Shown here: one piece after another, positions 38,115 to 49,317 of the stretch
Position numbering within the stretch: position 1 is the first letter of the stretch
Layout of the letters: every line of letters begins with the position of its first letter
Assembly (NCBI GenBank): GCA_947561585.1
Contig: CANNZV010000423.1
Coordinates: 86,248-150,247, forward strand
Source of the DNA: Caprella mutica
Lineage: Eukaryota; Arthropoda; Malacostraca; Amphipoda; Caprellidae
Reading direction: 5' to 3'
Length of the DNA: 64,000 bases
The notes under the pieces: model-generated
What the model was told of the DNA's origin: nothing
Seen by the model: the letters and a program-made list of their open reading frames with translations, nothing else
Database searches by the model: none
Made by a program: the position numbers and the translations under genes

Positions 38115-40485
38115 CAGTCTCCTGAGCTTGACATAACATGGCTTCAGTCTGTGAATTTGTTGCTGCTTTGAAGAGTCCTCAAATCTAAATAAAATCATCT
38201 GTCAATTATTGATAATTTGGACTAAAGTTACAATTGCATGAATATTCAGGAAATTTACAACTAGTTACCATATTCAATTAGAATTTTCAAGTTAAAGCTT
38301 AAGTAGATTCCTATTTGTGTTACGACTATCAGGTATATTATATTACAGATAATAAAGTTTCATATCTAGAAGCTACCTGAAGAATTACTAACTAATTATT
38401 TCCCATGACTATATCTATAAACTATTCATTGGTTAATTTCCCTTCATTTTCCTCTGAATCAACTCACTCTACTCCGATTTTCCTCTCGAGTGTCACCCGT
38501 TTCTTCAAATCAGAAGAATTATCGAGATGTTCAAAAGGCTCCATCTTATCAGCATTTAATTCTCTTTCAACAGTTGCATCTGTGTCTTCATTCCCAACTA
38601 CGAGACTCACTGCTACATGAAGCATAAGGCTGCACTGCTGGTTAGACTCACCACCTTCATATCAATAAAAAAAATGAAAAGCAATGCCTATGCATCATAG
38701 TAAATTTATTTTATTACTTTCATAGAGAAATTATCACATTCCTTCTTTTCTCTAATTTAAAAAAAATCACATGCCTTGTAATTACATTCCTCTAAACATT
38801 CTTCCAAGACTTAGTAAGTTCAGCAAATTATTGACAAAATATATTTCATAAACACTATCCTTGGTCGATGACATAATTAAAATTTGACAAACTGGAGATG
38901 GTTAAAGAGTATAGATTTCAAACAAAAAGAGTTACAAAAAATATTTCAATTCATGTGTATTAATGACCACCCATTATAATGAGTGTTTGGGAAAATGGAA
39001 ACACTTCAGGTTCAAGGAAATTTCACTCTCGGAAAATTTGGTCTCAGTTTATGTGTTATTAAAGAACAATAATAGAAAAAGTTGAAATAATGAAAGCTAA
39101 AATGTGTAGTTTACCACTATATCAAATATTCTGAAAATCAATTCTTTTATATCTGTTTAAAATTTATAGTTGATATTAGATACTAACCATCAAAAGTTTG
39201 TTTGTGAAGATATTTTGCAGCATTTATGTCATCTTCAGATTCATCTTCACTGTTGCTTGCATACCAAGAGTTAATGAAGTGACTGCAACATCTCTTGTTC
39301 TCCTTCCATTTGTATCTAAAATTTAGCAACAGTAATAAGCAACAGAATCAAAATATAAACAGGGGAACTAATTCAAAAGTGAATTTTTACACTCACGCAA
39401 TCTGTAAAAGTGTTCCAGTTTTACATTTAATGGGATCTTTGGTGAGATGTTGAATGTTTTGAACCTGTGAATTCACTCTCTCATACTCCGCTACTAGATC
39501 ATCTAGCAAAAATCCAAGATCCTAGGAATAGGAGAGAAATTAATCAAATTATAAATGAAAATAACTTATAGCTAATAGCAACTATTGGTTAAATGATAAA
39601 GAGTAGATTGAAAATATCTCCTCAATAAGATTTTGATTTAAAATATCTATAAAAAAAATGAATAATGTAATTACAGATAGAAACAAATATTGTAATTTTA
39701 TAGTTAAATGTTTGAGATAGATGCTTCTTAATAGTTTTTATCTCCTATTATTTGTACTAAAGAATTGTAATTCTAGAACTAATCACAAAGTATTAGCAAC
39801 TTTATTATAAAATGCATGAGCAGATTACTAGCCAATATCTGCAAGACAAACCTTCCAATGTTCCAGAGTCATCCATTTATCAGTTTCCTCATTTTCTGAG
39901 ACTATGTCTGTTGTCAAAGCAGAGAGTCTTAGAGGTACAGGATGAACTTCTGTGACTAACAGACTGCCATCATTGACCTAACAAGAGAACAAATTGAACT
40001 ACAGTGTTCCAGAAAAAATTGTACCCAACTATAAAATTGGTATATTTCAACAACTACAGAAGATATACTTCTCTTTTCTAACATCTATGGAAATTTTCAT
40101 GAAGTTGTAATGATTTTTGTGAGTATTATAACGATTTTATTGATGAGTGGTGAAATTGGCTTTGCGCAAATGGTCAGAAAACGGACAATGCGTTAAATTC
40201 AAATATAAAAAAATTCTATTAGACTATAATCCTAGGGTAAAACAGGAATAAAGCTATTGTGTATGTTTTCTACACCTACATTTTCAGAGAAGTGGAAGAT
40301 GGAGTTTTTCCCAAATTAAATCAGTTACAATGAAAGTAACACACACCACCACAATTTCAAAAAAAGAATTAAAGCAATTTCTTTATAGTATAGGAAATAG
40401 AGAGGAGGAGGTCTGTTTGGAATTAAATTATATAAAATTAATAACTCACCTTCAAAAATTCTACATATTTTCCATTGATTTTCAT
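38115..40485 (-). pseudogene. Gene X copy 2, probably broken
   Basis: Exons 40485-40450, 39977-39852, 39521-39397, 39315-39188, 38654-38611 and 38184-38115 align one-to-one with copy 1 and keep all splice sites. Exon 6 begins ATT TGA, a stop in place of the Gly codon of copies 1 and 3, so the form joining exon 5 to exon 6 would end there. Reading through the exon 5 donor gives a 57-residue tail ending at TGA 38466-38464. The candidate last exon of copy 1 is absent. Other changes: N in place of D after the exon 2 start, and N for S in the acidic stretch. Confidence 0.5.
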
Positions 40486-41134
40486 AGTTCAGAAGATATA
40501 ATTATAAAATATTTAGCAGAGGCTTATTTAGTATCTGTAGACAATTTAAGATGTAGTAATTACTAATGCAAAGGAAGAAACAATTGAAAGACAAAGTTAC
40601 CATATTGGTAGCAGATACATGAAGCAAATACAATTTTTCTCCAATTCTTCAAATATACGTATTATTATAAATGCCATTACACTGACAAATCTTCAGAAAG
40701 ATGGATAGTGCGGTGTAAAATGATTCAATTATGGTATATCAACTTAAGTAATATAGCTTGTTTATATACAGTCGTGCATAGCGAACATTGATCAGCATGG
40801 AGGACACTTTTTTCGGTACATGTACTGTCAGTTGTACGAGCTTTACTTGTATAGATCTGTAACTCACTGATTTAGGATTCAGAAATGTGAAAGAAAATAA
40901 TTTGGGTTGGTACACTTTTATATTAACAGACTTAAATAATATTTATTTGATTTGATCTGTACTTCTATCTACCAATTCCTTCATAAGTTTGAAATATAAT
41001 TATATAATTAACTGTAGCTAAATCAAGTCACTCTAGTCTTCATTATAATTATCACATCTTCATTGTTGAAGAAATAGATTAAATGATAGACCACATGTGT
41101 ACAATATTGCTAACTTTGAACGATTAAAATTGAT

Positions 41135-41345
41135 GGGACGCTCTTAAGAGACAGCACTCAGGCCTACAAGTGGGCCCATGTGTACTAAATCCCAACATTA
41201 ACCAAATCCCAGCCAGGTGACTCAAACCTGGCCAGTAACCACTCGTTCACACAGGGCATAAATCCCACTGAGTCAGTGCGGAACCCGAACGTACGACCTC
41301 ACTAACGTGAGGCGAACGCTCATACCACTGTGCTACTGGTCGGCT
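41135..41345 (-). repeat. tRNA-derived SINE, copy 1
   Basis: On the minus strand the head reads TAGCACAGTGGTATGAGCG, matching a Pol III A box (TRGYNNARNGG), followed by GTTCGGGTTCC like a B box, then an unrelated body to about 41135. Not a functional tRNA: the anticodon and acceptor arms do not pair. The same copy is at 63285-63505, duplicated with the block. Confidence 0.6.
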
Positions 41346-41439
41346 TGAACGACTTGATTGAATGTCATATTTAATCTTAATCTATTTCATGTGTATAGAC
41401 TCTTGTAAAGTTATAGGTTGAAAATTAGTAGAATTTATT

Positions 41440-41665
41440 TGCACTATTTGGTGCACAAAAATCCACTGACATTTTCAAAAAGCTGAAGAAATCTACAAAC
41501 AATATCCAATAATTTGGCTGATGATGATCTGTTGATCAACCAATATTTGACTAATTTAGCCACAAAAAATTGATGGTAACATAAGAATAAATAGCAAAAA
41601 ATCCACAAACATTACTAGAAATATATTTTCAATAATGGAAAAAAATTTACCATGAAAAATAGTCA
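41440..41665 (+). mobile_element. Family A element, diverged
   Basis: From cactatttggtgcacaaaaa through aaaagctgaagaaatctac and attgatggtaacataagaat to atttaccatgaaaaatagtc. The ends are eroded. Duplicated with the block (63610-63835). Confidence 0.55.
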
Positions 41666-41845
41666 GGACTCTGAAGTTTCACAGAGTAAAAAAAGTATGG
41701 CTCATAAAATCTTAATCTCTCTCCCAAAATAAGTTAAATAATTTTGTAGCATAGAAGAAAAATAGATATTTCTCTCCATTCGTAATTAAAGGGCTTCAAA
41801 TAACTGTCACAAACTAACCATCAAAATGTCTAATTTGGACATGCT

Positions 41846-42215
41846 TCATTTAATACCTGCGAGTTTCAGTTGAATGTTGAAAGACAGCTGATTATGTAAA
41901 GATACAGATTGCTCATGGCAGCACATTCCTTCTGGTGCGGTGAGCATGTGATATGTCAGGCTTATAAGCTTATCTATTTGCAAAACAAGCACAATCTGAC
42001 TCCAGATATTTAAAATTTGGGGCGATTTGTTACATGTCAACATAGGAATTAATTAGGGAATTGTCATCGGATAATTCAGGAGGCCAATTAAAAGGCCTGA
42101 ACAGTTACCAGATAAACCATGAAATAGTGCAGAAATACAGAATGGCTGAGAGTCTGAGAGTAACTCTCTCTCAAATTAAAAGTTCTGCAGGAGAAGATAC
42201 ACATTCCATGTATAA
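41846..42215. other. Intergenic; core-bearing segment at 42030-42090
   Basis: No gene recognised. 42030-42110 matches 12895-12975 (catgtnaacataggaattaa ... ataattcaggag). 41790-41850 is related, inverted, to the repeats at 46850-47000. Confidence 0.4.
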
Positions 42216-42580
42216 GAGTATGTCAGTTAAAGCCAATTAATTGGCTTAGATTTGAAATAGTCAAGTCTCAGATAATACAGATATGTCTAATTGGCTTTAA
42301 ATTTTGAAATAATTTCTATGTTCCCATGTTAATTTTAGCTAGAAATCCAGACTGCAGGAACTGGTAAACTGTTCGCCAAGAAATAATCTATTTTGTCTTC
42401 TGTTCTCAGTAAAAATAAATGTGAATATAGGAAGAAATTGAGGATTGTTCGAACAGAAAATGTCAAAAATGTCCCATGTTCTGCAGACTGGATCAAAAAA
42501 TGAGCCATATTGGCTAGGCTCAGATTTTTTGTGAAATTTCGGCTCAAAAATTGGCTTACAATTTTCCAGCCTCTGAAACA
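42216..42580 (+). repeat. D repeat interrupted by a B element (42347-42491)
   Basis: The D sequence (gttaaagccaattaattggc ... gcttacaattttccag) is cut after gctagaaat by a 145-bp B element (CCAGACTGCAGGAACTGG ... TTCTGCAGACTGG) and resumes at atcaaaaaatgagcc. Compared with the intact D copy at 44860 there is no net target duplication. Confidence 0.65.
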
Positions 42581-42659
42581 TGAGACACATTATGCAGACT
42601 GGATACATTTGCAGTTTATTTCAGATGTAACATCACAAATAAAATACATATATCTGGGC

Positions 42660-43070
42660 CAGATCGTATTTGGTGAATGAAATCCAGACTCTATTTCATG
42701 GTAAATTCCACCAACTTGTCAGTGGAACTGGAATTTTTCTCTTTTGAAAATAACATCCCATCAATGTTGGTGGTTTTTTAGCTATTTATTCCTATGTTAT
42801 GGAAAAAATGGAGAAAATGTTGGTGGATCAGTCAAATAACTGGAAATTTATGGTGGATTTTTTCAGCTTTTTTATAAAGTCAGTGGGATTTTGTGCACCA
42901 AATACAGACTGGCATGAAATCCCACTAACCTTTTCAAAAAGCTGAAAAAAATCCAGCATAAATGTCCAGTAATTTGGCTGATCCACCAACATTTCACCTA
43001 TTTTTCTACCACAAATTAATGGTAACGTAGGAATAATTTAATAAATAGCTAAAAATCCACCAACTTTCCA
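42660..43070. mobile_element. Family A element inserted in another A element
   Basis: The outer A starts CCAGATCGTATTTGGTG at 42660. After aatgaaat an inner A in the opposite orientation runs 42686-42911 (ccagactctatttcatgg ... caccaaatacagactgg), and the outer body resumes with catgaaatcccac. The repeated 8 bp (AATGAAAT/CATGAAAT) differ by one base. The right end of the outer copy is lost at about 43067. Confidence 0.65.
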
Positions 43071-43138
43071 TGTTTTATAGTGTGGCAGGAAAGTCGCAAG
43101 TTTAGTGAGAAAATGGATCCAGGTTGCCACATTTAAGA

Positions 43139-43280
43139 CCACTGCAGGAACTGGTAAAATGTTCTCCAAGAAATCCTCTAATTTGGCTTCTATTCTCAGT
43201 AAAATACATGTAAATATAGGAGGAAATTAAGGATTGTTCGCACAGAAAATGTTAAAAATGTCCCATGTTCTGCAGACTGG
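43139..43280. mobile_element. Family B element
   Basis: Runs from cactgcaggaactggtaaaa to catgttctgcagactgg, closely matching 42347-42491. No clean target duplication. Confidence 0.6.
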
Positions 43281-43352
43281 AAATTTATTTTAAGATACTT
43301 CAAAGGAGAAATTTGGCTTCTTAGTAAAGATTTTACACTTGGAAACATTCTT

Positions 43353-44208
43353 ATGCTCCAGTCTGTATTTGGTGCACAAAATCTGACTGACTTTTTGATA
43401 AAGCTGAACAAATCCACCATAAATTTACAGTAATTTAGATGATCCACCAACATTATACCCATTTTTCCACCGAAAATTGATGGTAATATGAATATAGGAA
43501 TAAATAGCTAAAAATTCACTGACTTTGGCCTAGTTTCAGAGAATGTTCATTGAGTCGCTAATATATCTTTTTTCTCAAAAATGAGTCAACAAATATTAGT
43601 GATGCAGTCGCCAGTCGTCATAATTTAATTCCAATTTTGAAAGTCGACAGTCGTCAATATACCTATATTATTATAACTACCTAAATTAATTGAGAGCGTA
43701 TCAGCCAATCAGAGAGAGACATACAACTGATACCAGCCAATCACAGAGAGCCTGAGAGAGGCATAGCTACTTTCTTTCAAAGTTATTCATTTTTTTTTCG
43801 ATAATTAATCAGAGAGCATCAAATTAAAATGACAAGTAGTGACCACATCATTCATAACAAAAGAACACCGAAAACAGAAAACTGATATACAATTTGAATA
43901 ATACATCTACATCATGGAGCGCGCCATATCAAAACAAAATGGATGATTTGTTTACATTTCAACAAAGATGCGCGGTTCTGCCGTTTATGATTTTATGAGT
44001 CACCAATTTTAATTTTAAATCTAATTTAAGTGCTCATTAGTCGTCTATATATGTGAAAGATACTTATTTTCACAAATTTTAAGTTGACAATTAATCGGCG
44101 ACTTGGTACATACTCTTGAACTAGTGACTTTGCTAAAATATTATTCTTAAGGGGAAAAAATTCCACCGACATGTCGGTGGAATTCAGCATGAAATACAGA
44201 CTGGCAAG
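43353..44208 (+). mobile_element. Family A element split by a 597-bp hAT-like insertion
   Basis: The left arm runs 43353-43527 (CCAGTCTGTATTTGGTG ... aaaattcactgactttg) and the right arm 44125-44208 (tgactttgctaaaatattat ... gaaatacagactgg). Confidence 0.75.
43528..44124. mobile_element. 597-bp hAT-like element inserted in A
   Basis: Flanked by TGACTTTG (43520-43527 and 44125-44132). Ends GCCTAGTTTCAGAGAATG and (reverse complement) CTAGTTCAAGAGTATG. Interior has tandem agccaatcagagagag words near 43700-43750 and no open frame of note. Confidence 0.75.
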
Positions 44209-44652
44209 TTATGCTTCACGCCTGATCCATGTGTATCTCTTGAGACTATTTTAGGAGTGATTTACTTGTTATTCACAGGTTTTTCAACTTATCTAACCTC
44301 ACAAAAGTTGCCAATATACTGGCAACTTTGTCCACAAATTAAAACATGGCCGACTTTGCCAGAATATTATTTTCAATGGAGAAAAAAAAAACACTTTGTC
44401 ACTTGCCAGGTCATTAAACAATCATGTTCAGAGTATGTCAGTTAAGGCCAATTAATTGGCTTAGATTTCTAGAGGTCAAAACACAGATGTCTAATTGGCT
44501 TTAAATTTTGAATTAATTTCTAGGTAGCTTTGTTCCCATATTAATTATGGCTTGAAATCTTCAAAAATTGAGCCAAATTGGCTTGGCTCAGAATTTTTGT
44601 GAAATTTTGACTCAAAAATTGGCTTACAATTTCCCAGACATCAGAAACAACC
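44209..44652 (+). repeat. Shared module and D repeat
   Basis: 44225-44420 matches 31785-31870 and 34390-34490 (gtgtatctcttgagactatt; tggcaactttgtccacaaat; cacttgccaggtcattaaac). 44430-44640 is a D repeat. Confidence 0.55.
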
Positions 44653-47353
44653 GGTGTATAGAATCACCGAAACGGACCGATTGACTACCTAGTCTGCAGA
44701 ATATGGAACATTTTTCGAAGACTCTCTGCCATGTTTAAGAGTATGTCAGTTAAAGCCAATTAATTGGCTTAGATTTGAAAAGGTCAAATCTCAGATATGT
44801 CTAATTGACTTTAAATTTTGAATTGATTCCTATGTTCCCATGTTAATTTTGGTTTGAAATCATCAAAAAATGAGCCAAATTGGCTTGGCTCAGATTTTTT
44901 ATGACATTTTGGCTCAAAAATTGGCTAACAATTTTCCAGTCCCTGAAACATGGAGTCTCACTGCGGGAGTTTTTGATTGAATTTTAGTAATTGGAGATCT
45001 CTGCGGGAGATCTTGAATTAATTCCTATGTTACCATTAATTTTGCTGCAGGAGATTCTGAATCTGCTACTGAGAGTCAGAGAGTAACTTTTTCTCAAATT
45101 AAAATCACTGCGGGAGAAGAGACACATTCTGCAGACTGGTTGAGTACTAAAACTGACCAATTGTGTCAGTCTGCAGAATATGGTACATTTTTCCAAGACT
45201 CTCTGCGAGAGTTTTTGATTGAATTTTTAGAAATTGGAGATCTCTGCGGAAGATCTTGAATTAATTCCTATGTTACCATCCATGATTAAGGGTATGTCAG
45301 TTAAAGCCAATTAATTGGTATAGATTTGAAATGGTCAAATCTCAGATATGTCCAATTGGCTTCAAATTTTGAATTATACCTATGATGCCATGTTAATTTT
45401 GGTTTGAAATCTTCAAAAAAATAAAAATAAGCCAAATTGGCTTGGCTTAGATTTTTTGTGAAATTTTGTCTCAAAAATTGGCTTGCAATTTTCCAGTCTC
45501 TGAAATATGGGTTACCATTAATTTAGCTGCGGGAGAATTTGAATTAATTCATATGTTCCCATTAATTTAGCTGCGGGAGATTCTGAATCTGCTACTGAGA
45601 GTCGGAAAGTAACTGTCTCTCAAATTAAAATCTCTACGGGAGAAGTCGAAGAGACACATTCTGCAGACTAGCAATTGTGGTCCAAAACGGACAGATTGGG
45701 GTCCAAAACGGACCGAATGGGGACCAAGACGGATCTAATCGGATCGATCTAAACAATAGCTACTTTTGAATGCACTTATCCTATAAAAATATTTGTAGAG
45801 TCCCCTCCACTCAAAATTTTTTAATAGAACCGAAGTTATTGGTTCAGGTCTTCTGGAACTGTGAATATTTTCTTCATTGGTTTTATATTTTATTCATCAT
45901 ATGTAAATTCTTTCTTACTTCTTACTTATTTCAATCAAAGAAGAAGCATACACCATACTGGAATTGATACAATGACATAACACACATACTTACTATTTAG
46001 TTCAAAGTAGCTATCCAGTCTGCAGAATGTGTCTCTTCTCCCGCAGAGACTTTTAATTTGAGAGGCACTGAGGCAGTTACTCTCTGACTCTCAGCAGCAG
46101 ATTCAGAATCTCCCTCAGCAAAATTAATGGTAACATAGGAATTAATTCAAAATCTCCCGCAGCTAAATTAATGGTAACATAGGAATTAATTCAAAATCTA
46201 CCGCAGAGATCTCCAATTTCTAAAATTTCATTCAAAAACTCCCGCAGAGAGTCTTGGAAAAATGTTCCATATTCTGCAGACTGAGTCTTCTGGAACTGTG
46301 AATATTTTCTTCATTGGTTTTATATTTTATTCATCATATGTAAATTCTTTCTTACTTCTTACTTATTTCAATCAAAGAAAAAGCATACGCCATACTGGCC
46401 AGTCTGGAAAAATAGGTGATTTCTGATGAACTAATCACTCTGTTGGAGTTTTAAAGACTTCAAAAATTAATGGTAAATTGCTAAAAATTGTATAATCCGC
46501 AGCTTTTAGCATATAGAGTTCATCTGTTAGCCTAAGCAGTTTTCCAGACCAGCATACTGGAATTGATACAATGACATAACACACGTACGTACTATTTAGT
46601 TCAAAGTAGCTAACTAGCTATTGTTTTTTTTCAACATAATAAGGTAGCTATTATCAGTTAAATAACTCATTCTATAGATTATTATTCTTCTCCAATGTAT
46701 AGTAGCTACTAACTATTTAAGTGCTTTTTTATGAACTACTTACTACTTAGCTCTGTTTTGACCCGATTAGATCCGGCTTGGTCCGAATTCGGTCAGTTTT
46801 GGACCCCAATCTTCAATCTGAAATTTTGGACCACAATTGCCAAGTAATGAAGCATGTCCAAACTCGCTATTTTAATGGCGAGTTTGTGACAGTTATTTTT
46901 AGCCCTTCAAATGCAAATGGTGAGCCAAGTAATATAGCATGTCCAAACTCGCCATTTTAATGGTGAGTTTGTGACTGTTATTTTGAGCCCTTCAATTGCA
47001 AATGGCGTGTTTTATCTATTTTTCTCCTATGCTACAATGTTATTTTGGAGAGAATTAATGATAATTTGATCATTTTGGAGAGAATTTGTTAAATTTTGGA
47101 GAGAGCTGGAGAGACAAATGGCGAGTTTAAGAGACATACTATTTTACTTGGATGGTGAGTTTTTATCTATTTTTCTCCTATGCTACAATGTTATTTTGGA
47201 GAGAATTTATGAGAATTTGATCATTTTGGAGAGAATTTGTTGAATTTTGGAGAGAGCTGGAGAGACAAATGGTGAGTTAACCGAGTTTATGAGACATACT
47301 ATTTTACTTGGCACAATTGGTCCTCAATCATCCATTTCGGTGATTCTATGTAC
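44653..47353. mobile_element. Second foldback-type element, ~2.7 kb, with nested C and D modules
   Basis: Outer inverted ends GGTGTATAGAATCACCGAAA (44653) and, reverse-complemented, GGTACATAGAATCACCGAAA (47353). Inner inverted pair: gcaattgtggtccaaaacgg at 45671 and its complement ending at 46840. Between them are C modules with ctgcgggaga words (44690-45670 and 46016-46285), D repeats at 44745 and 45295, and a ~165-bp direct duplication (45848-46013 and 46285-46613). Tandem pairs occur at 46841-46920/46921-47005 and 47004-47150/47155-47300. No coding sequence. Confidence 0.5.
46399..46552. mobile_element. 154-bp short element with CATACTGG duplication
   Basis: Ends CCAGTCTGGAAAAATAGG and (reverse complement) CTGGTCTGGAAAACTGC, flanked by CATACTGG (46391-46398 and 46553-46560). 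The unoccupied duplicate at about 45948-45960 reads catactggaattgataca. Contains aaaattaatggtaaattgct. Confidence 0.8.
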
Positions 47354-47361
47354 CCCAGAGG

Positions 47362-47587
47362 CCAGATTATATTTGGTGGTAAATTCCAATGATGTCTCGG
47401 GAGATATTCAATTTCTCGAATAAAAAATTCCTCCAATGTAGGAGGATATTTAGCTATTAATTCCTATATTACCATTAGTTTTTGGAGGAGACAGTGAAAA
47501 AATGTTGGAGGACTAGACAAATGTTGGCAGCTATTTCTCAGATTTTTGAAAAAGTCAGAGGAGTTCAGTGCACCAAATACAAACTGG
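47362..47587 (-). mobile_element. Family A' element, 226 bp, with 8-bp duplication
   Basis: Ends CCAGATTATATTTGGTGG and CACCAAATACAAACTGG, flanked by CCCAGAGG (47354-47361 and 47588-47595). The body is the diverged version of A (tcaatttctcgaataaaaaa; ttaccattagtttttggagg). A second A' copy is at 34150-34386. Confidence 0.8.
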
Positions 47588-48554
47588 CCCAGAGGCAGAG
47601 ACAACCACGGCAAAAATTTGTATATACAATTAACTAATTAAGTCGCTGCCCAATGCAGGGGCACACTGCCGTGTGTTCGTATTTGTTTATGCGCAGAAGA
47701 ATCTAAAATTCGTATCAAGGCATACCATACCTTGTAAGTTATTATACCTTGCTTACAACATTGCTTATTTCCTATTTAGCCCGCCCCTTTAAATATTTTC
47801 AAATTTTGTACTGTGGTCCAAATAACTAAAATGCGGAAAACGTGAACAGGTTACAAGTTATTCGTCTCCTGGCTGACTGAGTGATATCAGTACTGAGGTT
47901 CCATTAATGAACCATTTATTGACTGGCGCGACCTCCAGGGCCACTCTTGTTTTCTGTTATAAAAATTTTACTTCGATATTTTAAAATATGAAGATGTCCC
48001 TATCGAGACTTCCAGTACCCCTTTAGAATGAAATTTCAGTAGCGTCTGGCATCTATTAGCGCGACACTAACCAATGCCATCTAGATATAGTGTGGTGAAT
48101 TTTCTGTCAATATTTTATGTTAATTTATTAGTGTGCTTGGAGTAACTGTACCCAATTAATTTTGTTGTGTGTATATATTAGGACCGTATATAGTAAACCA
48201 AACAGTTCATATTATGATAATATTGTAATAGGTATAATCACACTTTCATCTCTGGGATTCTAGAGTTCCTAAAGGGAGGCAGGGAACCATAGGTCCCATC
48301 AGGTTTCTGAGGACCTCTCACTCAATACGCAATACTCCTGATAGCATTTCACTATCGGGCCAACGTCGGTAAGCGTTAGCAATATAAAGGGACGATCGGG
48401 CATTGTCACGCCAGTGCTATTACACACGGAGCCAATGTAATGAAAACGACACTGGGCTAACGGTTGCCAAACAGCACTGGCCCAATGAAGAGAAACACTG
48501 GTTAACCAATCCATTGATTTTTTGATGTACCAGTATATTTATTATATAATAGTT

Positions 48555-49317
48555 TTGATGTCATAGCAACCTATGTCATATTGATCTCATAGCTATCTAT
48601 GTCATATTACTGTCATAACTACTTATGTCATATTGATGTCATAGCTACCTATGTCATATTGATGCCATAGCTACCTATGTCATATTGCTGTCATAGCTAC
48701 CTATGTCATATTGATGTCATAGCTACCTATGTCATATTGATGTCATAGCTACCTATGTCATATTGATGTCATAGATACCTATGTCATATTGATGTCATAG
48801 ATACCTATGTCATATTGTTGTCATAGCTATCTATGTCATATTGCTGTCATAACTACCTATGTCATTATGCTGTCATAGCTACCTATGTCATATTAATTGC
48901 TGTCATAGCTGCCTATGTCATATTGCTGTCATAGATACCTATGTCATAGCTACCTATGCCATATTGCTGTCATAACTACCTATGTCATATTCATGTCATA
49001 CCTACCTATGTCATATTGTACTGTCATAGCTATCTATGTCATATTGCTGTCATAGCTACCTATGTCATATTGCTGTCATAGCTGCCTATGTCATATTGCT
49101 GTCATAGCTGCCTATGTCATATTGCTGTCATAACTACCTATGTCATATTGCTGTCATAGCTACCTATGTCATATTGATGTCATAGATACCTATGTCATAG
49201 CTACCTATGCCATATTGCTGTCATAACTACCTATGTCATATTGCTGTCATAACTAATTATGTCATATTCATGTCATAGCTACCTATGTCATATTGATGTC
49301 ATAGCTACCTATGTCCC
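48555..49317 (+). repeat. 26-bp satellite array, about 29 units
   Basis: Same unit as at 19290-20872 and the same right flank (tgtccccttattctgtagat), but half as long and richer in the gatgtc variant. Confidence 0.95.

Larger units (their letters stand above)
37087..41845 (+). other. Gene X block, copy 2
   Basis: Nearly identical to 59205-64000 over its whole length, including a shared SINE and family A copy upstream of the gene. Copy 1 shares only 26880-30935. Confidence 0.85.

Noticed and set aside
41270..41340. tRNA gene
   Set aside because: A- and B-box-like words are present, but the cloverleaf does not pair and a long unrelated body follows; it is a SINE head.
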